Positions 47,311 through 53,346 of a stretch of 53,346 bases of DNA are shown here, in pieces (positions within the stretch are counted from its first letter, which is position 1; each line of letters opens with the position of its first letter). The notes below the pieces were generated by a model. The model made no database searches and was not told where the DNA came from. It was given only the letters and a program-made list of their open reading frames with translations. The position numbers and the translations under genes were made by a program. This DNA is from Pseudomonadota bacterium (GTDB lineage: Bacteria > Pseudomonadota > Gammaproteobacteria > Burkholderiales > Burkholderiaceae_F): contig JAKCCX010000013.1 in assembly GCA_021838715.1 (NCBI GenBank), positions 1-53,346 on the forward strand, written 5' to 3'.

Positions 47311-49548
47311 TCATGATCGCGGCGCCGAGGCGCGGGCCGTTCCGGTGCCGTCGACCCATTGCAGAAAGCGATCCGCCGAAAGCGGCGGCGCATAGAGAAA
47401 CCCCTGCACGATCCGGCATCCTTGCTGCGCCAGCATGTCCCGCTGCCCCTCGGTCTCGACGCCTTCCGCGACGAGCTGCAGCTTCAAGGCCTGGGCCATC
47501 GCAATGATCGCCGCGACGATGGCCGCGGCATCGTCGTCCGACTCCAGTTCCGCGACGAACGAGCGGTCGATCTTGATCGTGTCGATCGGCAGGCGCCGCA
47601 GATAGGCAAGCGAGGAATATCCGGTGCCGAAATCGTCGATGGCGATCGGCACGCCGAGTTCGCGGAATTCATGGAGCAGGTCCTTGGCGACCTTGAGATC
47701 CCGCATCAGGACGGTCTCGGTGATCTCGATTTCGAGTTGCGAGCGCGCCACGCCGTTGTGCTCGAGCGCGGCCCGAACGAGCCCGACCAAGTTGCCGCGC
47801 TGAAGCAGAATGGGCGAAATATTGACCGCCACCGGCATCGCTCCCATGTGGCGGCGATCCCATTCCGGCGCCCACATCCGCATCTGGCGGCACGTTTCGG
47901 CAAGCGCCCATTCGGTGATCGGGACGATGAGATTGCAGTCCTCGGCGGCGCGGATGAACTCGGCCGGCGCGACCAGTTCCCCGTCCCGGCGCCAGCGCAG
48001 CAAGGCCTCGGCACCGACCACGGCGCCGGTCGCGACCTCGATCTTCGGCTGGTAGTGGAGCACGAGTTCATCGCGCTCCAGCGCCCGGCGCAAACCCGCC
48101 TCGAGGCTCCAACGGGTCTTCACCGCCGTATTCATCGACTCTTCGAACGCCTGCCAGGACCCGCCGCCGCGTTTCTTCACCTCATACATCGCCATGTCGG
48201 CCTTGCGCAACAGGCTGTCGACGTCGTCGCCGTCACGCGGGAACATGGCGATGCCGATCGAGGTGGTCACGTGCACCGTATGGCCGAAACAATCGATCGG
48301 AACCCGGATCGCATCGATCAGGCGCCGCATGACCCGGTCGATGTCGTCGGCGCAGAACAGGTTGGTCAGCAGAACCGTGAACTCGTCGCCGCCCAGGCGG
48401 GCGACCCGGCTGTCCGGCGGCGCTTCCGGACGGACCGAATCGGATCGTGCGCGTCGCGCGCCCCGCGACGCGACGCGGGCCACCGTGTCGGTCTCCCGGA
48501 TGGTCGAATGCAGGCGCCACGCCACCTCGCGCAGCACCTGATCGCCGACGTCGTGGCCCAGGGTATCGTTGATCTGCTTGAATCGGTCGACGTCGAGGAA
48601 CAGCAGCGCGAGGGGAGCCTCCTCCACCTTGGCCCGCGCCAGCGTCGCGCCGAACTCCTCGACGAGAAAGCGCCGGTTCGGCAGTCCCGTCAGGCTGTCA
48701 TAGTTCGCGAGGCGGCGAATCTGGTCCTCCGCCTGCCGGCGTTCGGTCACGTCCTGGATCACGCCGTGCAGACCGGTCGCCCGGCCGGCGGCGTCGTATT
48801 CGAACTCCGCCTCGACGCGGGCGATCTTCCCGCCGCCGTCGGCACACGCCAGGCCGCACTCGAAGGTCATCGGCGTGCCGCGGCGCAAGCCATCCCGCAG
48901 CAGGGATGCGACGCGTCCGCGGTCCTCCGGGGCGATCCGCGACCAGGCCCCCCAGATCGACGGCGCCCGGTCTTGCGAACCGAAGCCGGCAACGGCGCGG
49001 AACTCGTCGGAAACCCGGATGCTGCGCTGACGGAAATCCCACTCCCAGCTGCCGAGACGGGCGATGCGCTGCGCCTTGCTCAACTTTTCCTGGCTGGCGA
49101 GCAGTTCCTCCCGGGTATGGGCCGCCCGCAGCAGATAGCGCAGACGTTCGGAGAGCAGCATCCACTGGCCGCTCGACTTGACGAAAAAATCGGTTGCACC
49201 GGCCTCGTAGGCGCGGGCGACGGACTGCTCGTCATCGAGTCCGGTCAACATCAGAATCGGGACATGCTGCCCGCCGGGAAGCCGCCGGATCCGTTCGCAG
49301 GTCGCAAATCCGTCCGGAGGCGGCATCAGGGCATCGAGCACGACCACCTGGGGGCATTCGGCTGCGAAGCGCTCCAGCGCGACGGCACCCCCATCCGCTT
49401 CGACGACGCGCCAGCCCCGTTCGGCAAGCGCCGCCGAGGTCAGCATGCGCATCACCGGATCGTCGTCGACGAGCAGCACCGCATCGCGCACGCCCCCGGC
49501 GCCGTCCCGCTCCGCCGGCGCCTCGACGGCGCGCAGCGGCAGATTCAC
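47311..49548 (-). CDS. REC-PAS-GGDEF-EAL cyclic-di-GMP protein with a displaced I-site
   Basis: Bifunctional c-di-GMP enzyme candidate of 745 residues. Receiver 24-140 with Asp72 ([12 protein letters not shown]); PAS about 160-270; GGDEF about 275-460 with active-site GGDEF at 386-390; EAL domain to the end with [33 protein letters not shown] and AEGVET intact. The RxxD inhibitory site (RETD, 351-354) is separated from GGDEF by a 26-residue Arg/Ala/Ser-rich insertion not usual in the family. Start is GTG at 49548, overlapping the stop of the hybrid kinase as GTGA. Both catalytic activities look possible; regulation by phosphorylation is inferred from context. Confidence 0.92.
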   Translation of the reverse strand: MNLPLRAVEAPAERDGAGGVRDAVLLVDDDPVMRMLTSAALAERGWRVVEADGGAVALERFAAECPQVVVLDALMPPPDGFATCERIRRLPGGQHVPILMLTGLDDEQSVARAYEAGATDFFVKSSGQWMLLSERLRYLLRAAHTREELLASQEKLSKAQRIARLGSWEWDFRQRSIRVSDEFRAVAGFGSQDRAPSIWGAWSRIAPEDRGRVASLLRDGLRRGTPMTFECGLACADGGGKIARVEAEFEYDAAGRATGLHGVIQDVTERRQAEDQIRRLANYDSLTGLPNRRFLVEEFGATLARAKVEEAPLALLFLDVDRFKQINDTLGHDVGDQVLREVAWRLHSTIRETDTVARVASRGARRARSDSVRPEAPPDSRVARLGGDEFTVLLTNLFCADDIDRVMRRLIDAIRVPIDCFGHTVHVTTSIGIAMFPRDGDDVDSLLRKADMAMYEVKKRGGGSWQAFEESMNTAVKTRWSLEAGLRRALERDELVLHYQPKIEVATGAVVGAEALLRWRRDGELVAPAEFIRAAEDCNLIVPITEWALAETCRQMRMWAPEWDRRHMGAMPVAVNISPILLQRGNLVGLVRAALEHNGVARSQLEIEITETVLMRDLKVAKDLLHEFRELGVPIAIDDFGTGYSSLAYLRRLPIDTIKIDRSFVAELESDDDAAAIVAAIIAMAQALKLQLVAEGVETEGQRDMLAQQGCRIVQGFLYAPPLSADRFLQWVDGTGTARASAPRS
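48397..48474 (-). other. 78-bp in-frame insertion in the GGDEF domain
   Basis: Encodes residues 359-384, between TDTVAR and RLGGDEF. A second VAR is found at its end (DSRVAR), as if the strand before GGDEF had been partly duplicated and then diverged. Normal GGDEF domains have RxxD nine residues before the first Gly. Confidence 0.75.
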
Positions 49549-52130
49549 CGCGACACCTCGGCACAGATCTCCGCTTCCGGTTCGCCGCCACCGGGATGGC
49601 GCCCGAACCCCTGCGCCGAGCACACCACCTCCAACGCATGCAGGGCGCCGCCGCGAAGCGCGCGCGCGCTTCGCCACGACTCCTGCGCCGCGTCCGCATT
49701 TTCCTGGCGCAGCAGCGCCTCGACCTGGGCACAGATCCGCGCGAGCGCCAGGGCACCCAGGTTCGCGCTGGAGGATTTCAGGGTATGCACCGCCCGGATC
49801 ACGGCGGGAAAATCGCGTTCGTCGAAGCCGCGGTCGGCGTCGGCGACCAGCGTCCCCGACGACTCGGCAAAGGTCGCGACGAGACGGCGCAGCAGATCCG
49901 GGGCGCCGTTTCGTTCCAGCGCCAGGATCGGCTCCAGTGCGCTGCCGTCGAGCGTGTCATCCGCGCCCTCCGCCGTCGCAGGGTGCGCACTACCGGTCAT
50001 GCCGTCCGGCACCGCGGCCCGCCGCCCGCCGTCCCGGACGCACCAGCGCACCAGCGCCGCCGCCAGTTCCCGTTGGCGAAACGGCTTGGCGACGTGGTCG
50101 GTGAATCCGGCGTCCAGGCAACGCTGGGCATCGCCGCTCAACGCGTTGGCGGTCAGCGCGATCACCGGCAGCACCCGCGTCTGCGCCAGATCGTGCTGGC
50201 GGTAGTCCGGGTCCCGGATCCGGCGCACCGCCTCGAACCCGTCCAGATTCGGCATCTGGCAATCCATGAGCACGACGTCGAATCGACCTCGCTCGAGCGC
50301 GTCCAAGGCCTGCAAGCCGTCCGAGACCAGTTCGATCGCGCAGCCGAACGCGGCCAGCATCGCGCGCACGACTTCCTGGTTGACGGCGTTGTCTTCGGCA
50401 ACCAGCACCCGCAATCCGGCCAGGCCCGCATCCCAGGATGGCGCCGCCTGCGCCGCCGGCGCCTGCGAGCCCGACTCGAGGACGGCGGCGATGCTGGCGA
50501 TGAGATCGTTCTGGCGCACCGGCTTCGACAGGTAGGCGTCGATGCCGAGATCGTGCGCCTGACGCATGTCGTCGCGGCCCGACACCGAGGTGAGCATCAC
50601 CAGGCGCAGGCCCTGCATCGCAGGGTCCGACCGGATCTGTTCGACCAGTTCCAGCCCGCTCATCACCGGCATTTTCATGTCGATCACGGCGCCGTCGAAC
50701 GGCCGGTGCGACTGCACGGCGACACGCAGCATCTGCAGGGCCTGGCGGCCGTTTTCGGCGCAGGAGCAGTCGATCGCCAGGGCGCTCAACTGCTCCTCCA
50801 GGATCTGCCGGTTGGTGGGGTTGTCCTCGACGATCAGAATGCGCCGGCCCGCCAGAGACCCGACGCAAGCGACGGCGCGCGGGACCATCGTCGGGTCGCC
50901 CGTCGGCATCGGCACCTCGATCCGGAACACCGACCCTTCTCCGACCCGGCTCATCGCCAGAATACGCCCACCCATCAACTCGGCGAGCTGGCGCGAGATC
51001 GCCAGTCCCAGTCCCGTCCCGCCATAGCGCCGGGAGGAGGACTGATCGGCCTGCATGAAGCTCGAGAACAGACGTTCCTGCACCTCCGGCCGCATGCCGA
51101 TTCCGGTATCCCGGACCTCGAACACGATGCGCAGCGGGCCGCCGGCCTCCGGGTCGGGGAACGGCTCGGCCACGCTCACCGCCAGGACGACCTCGCCCCG
51201 TTCCGTGAACTTGATCGCGTTGCCGATGATGTTGGTGAGGATCTGGCGCAGTCGCGTCGGGTCGCCGCGCAGGGCCGGCGGCAACCCCGGGTCGATCCGG
51301 TATGCGAGTTCGATCCGCTTCTGATGGGCCCGCGGCGCGAGCATTTCGATCAGGTCCTCGACCAACGTGCGCAAATCGACGTCGATCGCCTCGATCTCCA
51401 TCTTCCCCGCCTCGATCTTCGAGAAGTCCAGAATGTCGTTGATGACCTTCAGCAGCGCTTCGCCCGAACGATACAGAGATTCGATGTACCGTCTTTGACG
51501 GTCGTCGAGATCGGTGCTCAACAGCAACTCGGCCATGCCGAGTACGCCGTTCATCGGCGTGCGGATCTCGTGGCTCATGTTCGCCAGGAACAGGGACTTC
51601 GCCTGGTTCGCGTGCTCGGCATTTTCCAGCGCGTCGGCGAGCGCCAGACGCATCGAACGCTCCTGGGTGATGTCGCGAACGATGACGAACGAATCCCGAT
51701 CCTCGGACGCCGCCCCCATGCGCTTGATCTCCAGTTCCAGCCAACCGGAATGCCCGCCGACCAATGCCGCCGGCAGGACGATGGCGGCGGAATCGGCTCC
51801 GGCTTCGATGCGCTGCTGGGTCTCGATGGCGGAATGCGAGTCGGCGCCGAACAGCAGCGCGGCGAAGTTCTCGCCGATGAGCCGGTCCGGGGCGCCCCCG
51901 CACAGACGGACCATCGCGGCATTGACCCACAGCGCCCGCCCTTCGCCGTCGACGACGGCGATCGCCTCGTCCATGCGATCGGCAATCGCCGCCAGGCGCG
52001 CCGCGCCAACCCGATCCCCCACGCTGCGGCCGCCGGTCGGCGCCGCCCCCGAAATCCGTACCGCTTCCACCATCCGCACCCGCATCGTTGCAACGCCGCG
52101 CGCTCCCCTGCCGATGGTCCGGCACGGCAC
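49545..52130 (-). CDS. Hybrid histidine kinase PAS-HisKA-HATPase-REC-REC-HPt
   Basis: Soluble multi-step phosphorelay kinase of 861 residues. PAS about 45-160; HisKA with His187 ([15 protein letters not shown]); ATPase boxes [15 protein letters not shown] and GGTGLGLAI; receiver 1 with Asp484 ([12 protein letters not shown]); receiver 2 with Asp623 ([12 protein letters not shown]); HPt with His782 ([14 protein letters not shown]). No membrane helix is visible. Start is GTG at 52130 with AAAAAGGAA seven bases upstream; ATG at 52085 is an alternative without a good site. It overlaps the downstream REC-PAS-GGDEF-EAL gene by GTGA, so that protein's receiver is a likely phosphate acceptor. Confidence 0.95.
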   Translation of the reverse strand: MPCRTIGRGARGVATMRVRMVEAVRISGAAPTGGRSVGDRVGAARLAAIADRMDEAIAVVDGEGRALWVNAAMVRLCGGAPDRLIGENFAALLFGADSHSAIETQQRIEAGADSAAIVLPAALVGGHSGWLELEIKRMGAASEDRDSFVIVRDITQERSMRLALADALENAEHANQAKSLFLANMSHEIRTPMNGVLGMAELLLSTDLDDRQRRYIESLYRSGEALLKVINDILDFSKIEAGKMEIEAIDVDLRTLVEDLIEMLAPRAHQKRIELAYRIDPGLPPALRGDPTRLRQILTNIIGNAIKFTERGEVVLAVSVAEPFPDPEAGGPLRIVFEVRDTGIGMRPEVQERLFSSFMQADQSSSRRYGGTGLGLAISRQLAELMGGRILAMSRVGEGSVFRIEVPMPTGDPTMVPRAVACVGSLAGRRILIVEDNPTNRQILEEQLSALAIDCSCAENGRQALQMLRVAVQSHRPFDGAVIDMKMPVMSGLELVEQIRSDPAMQGLRLVMLTSVSGRDDMRQAHDLGIDAYLSKPVRQNDLIASIAAVLESGSQAPAAQAAPSWDAGLAGLRVLVAEDNAVNQEVVRAMLAAFGCAIELVSDGLQALDALERGRFDVVLMDCQMPNLDGFEAVRRIRDPDYRQHDLAQTRVLPVIALTANALSGDAQRCLDAGFTDHVAKPFRQRELAAALVRWCVRDGGRRAAVPDGMTGSAHPATAEGADDTLDGSALEPILALERNGAPDLLRRLVATFAESSGTLVADADRGFDERDFPAVIRAVHTLKSSSANLGALALARICAQVEALLRQENADAAQESWRSARALRGGALHALEVVCSAQGFGRHPGGGEPEAEICAEVSR

Positions 52131-52248
52131 GCTATTTCCTTTTTAGCGCATGCCTCGCTCCGCCAAACGCCCGAATACCGTCGAATTTCCGGGAAACCCC
52201 GGCGGAAACCCCGGCCGATGGCACAATCCGCGTACAGAGGAAACCACC

Positions 52249-53076
52249 ATGACCGCCCTGGCATTTGCCATCGCCGCGCCCGCCCTTGCCCTGCTGCTGG
52301 TGTTGGGGTCGCTGCACTTCCGCAAGACGGCGCGCCTCGAACGCGAACTGCGGTCGGCCCAGGACGCCCTGGCCGAACAGGCCCGGCGCTTCGACGTCTC
52401 CGCCCAGGAAATGGAAGGCGTCTCCTACGCCATCTCGCACGACCTGCGCTCGCCGCTGCGGATCGTCGAGGGGTTCGCGAACATCGTGCTGGAGGACTAT
52501 GGCGACCGCCTCGACGGCATCGGCCGCGAGCACGTGCAACGGATCGTGGGCGCGGCCACGCGCATGAATCGGATGATCGACGCGTTGCTGGGCATGGCGC
52601 AGCGCACCAGCCGCGAGATCCGGCGGGAGCCGGTGGACCTGAGCGGACTGGGCAGGGAACTGGCGGAGGAGCTGTGCGCCAACGACGTGTCGCGCAAAGT
52701 CCATTTCGAGATCGCGCCCGACCTGGTTGCGGACGGAGATCCGGTGCTGCTGCGGATCGCACTGCAGAACCTGCTCGGCAACGCGTTCAAGTTCACAGCC
52801 AACGCGACACCGGCGGAGGTGGCGTTCGGTTGCGAGGAGGAGCGGGACGGCGTGCCGGTGTATTTCGTGCGCGACAACGGCGCGGGGTTCGACATGCGCT
52901 TCGCCGACCGGATCTTCGGCCTCTTCCAGCGCTTCCATTCCCAGAACGAATTTCCCGGAACCGGGATCGGCCTGGCGACCGTGCAGCGGATCGTGCGCAA
53001 GCACGGCGGCGCGATCTGGGCGGAGTCGGAGCCCGGGAAGGGGGCGTGCTTCTATTTCACGCTGCGAGGAGAGTAG
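52249..53076 (+). CDS. Small membrane histidine kinase
   Basis: A 275-residue kinase with one N-terminal membrane helix (about 3-23), a short coiled coil, HisKA with His64 (YAISHDLRSPLRIV) and a HATPase domain (QNLLGNAFKFT, DNGAGFDMRF, GTGIGLATVQRIV, KHGGAIWAES). The HisKA type and YAISHDLRSPLR resemble kinases of the bacteriophytochrome group, but no sensor domain is present. Start ATG at 52249 has AGAGGA seven bases upstream. It is divergent from the hybrid kinase (118 bp gap). No partner regulator is adjacent. Confidence 0.92.
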   Translation: MTALAFAIAAPALALLLVLGSLHFRKTARLERELRSAQDALAEQARRFDVSAQEMEGVSYAISHDLRSPLRIVEGFANIVLEDYGDRLDGIGREHVQRIVGAATRMNRMIDALLGMAQRTSREIRREPVDLSGLGRELAEELCANDVSRKVHFEIAPDLVADGDPVLLRIALQNLLGNAFKFTANATPAEVAFGCEEERDGVPVYFVRDNGAGFDMRFADRIFGLFQRFHSQNEFPGTGIGLATVQRIVRKHGGAIWAESEPGKGACFYFTLRGE

Positions 53077-53346
53077 CCACCACGCTGACGGCTGGTGTAG
53101 TGCTTCGCAAATACCGGCGCGAAGGAAAAATGGACCCGTTGGCGAGTTGAGCGGACGGCCCCGCGCAGGGAATGGGCGTGCGATTGCGGCGATGACGCCT
53201 GCACCACGCAGGCGATCGGGGCGCTTGCCATCTTGCAATGCCACGGTGTTTGCCGAGATCCGGGTGCCCTGCACCGGTTCCGGCCCCATTGAGGGGCGCG
53301 GTGCGCAGCGCAGGCGCCGGGGCGGCGCGCAATCGCGCGCCTCCAC
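53077..53346. other. Right-edge region without a recognised gene
   Basis: After the kinase stop codon I find no conserved protein motif on either strand. Minus-strand frames run to the edge but look like GC-driven open frames. A short plus-strand reading (GVVLRKYRREGKMDPLAS then stop) has a transposase-like feel but is too short to claim. The region may contain the end of an element lying beyond the window. Confidence 0.4.

Noticed and set aside
52150-52248. N-terminal extension of the small kinase from 52150
   Set aside because: The added 33 residues are Pro/Gly/Arg-rich; a ribosome site and membrane helix start at 52249.
53077-53346. Transposase fragment at the right edge
   Set aside because: The suggestive reading is only 18 codons and no inverted repeat or catalytic motif can be shown.

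Overview
The window is a high-GC chromosomal segment whose protein families and gene order point to a betaproteobacterium, probably of the Burkholderiales. The diagnostic blocks are gltB/argJ/secA/M23 peptidase/dciA/lpxC and a complete division and cell-wall (dcw) cluster running from mraZ to ftsZ. Family or genus cannot be set from sequence reading alone. Nearly all genes lie on the minus strand. Because GC is high, long open frames exist opposite most real genes; these were discarded in favour of the frames that carry conserved motifs.

Layout, left to right. 1-8627: gltB (cut by the left edge), argJ and secA, then an M23 envelope peptidase divergent from dciA. 8664-12944: lpxC, an unrecognised exported protein, an alpha/beta hydrolase and an amtB transporter, all placed between lpxC and ftsZ. 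13060-30819: ftsZ, ftsA, ftsQ, ddlB, murC, murG, ftsW, murD, mraY, murF, murE, ftsI, ftsL, rsmH and mraZ, transcribed towards the left from a promoter region with three 10-bp-spaced MraZ boxes. Most junctions are ATGA stop/start overlaps. 31217-31554: the RNase P RNA gene. 31625-39435: a type IV pilus minor-pilin operon (fimT-pilV-pilW-pilX-pilY1-pilE). 39602-45202: a chemotaxis operon (cheZ-like, cheY, cheA, cheR, cheD, cheB). 45472-53076: four signalling genes and one regulator, namely a REC-HisKA_3 kinase with a NarL-type regulator, a PAS/HisKA/REC/REC/HPt hybrid kinase coupled to a REC-PAS-GGDEF-EAL protein, and a small membrane kinase.

How it works together: the dcw genes make lipid II and the divisome; secA, the M23 peptidase and lpxC serve envelope biogenesis. 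The right half is devoted to surface behaviour: pilus tip and priming proteins, a chemotaxis core without cheW or a receptor in the window, and a probable phosphorelay into c-di-GMP turnover.

The most unusual items are these. PilY1 has a lectin-like N-terminus and four glycine-rich repeats inserted in its C-terminal propeller. A mini-CheZ-like protein shares a C-terminal (V/I)ELF peptide with CheD. A GGDEF domain has its RxxD inhibitory site pushed 26 residues away from the active site. The ftsQ/ftsA junction is duplicated in frame. A family of GC-rich hairpin repeats sits at the 3' ends of minus-strand genes, and one copy encodes the tail of MurG.
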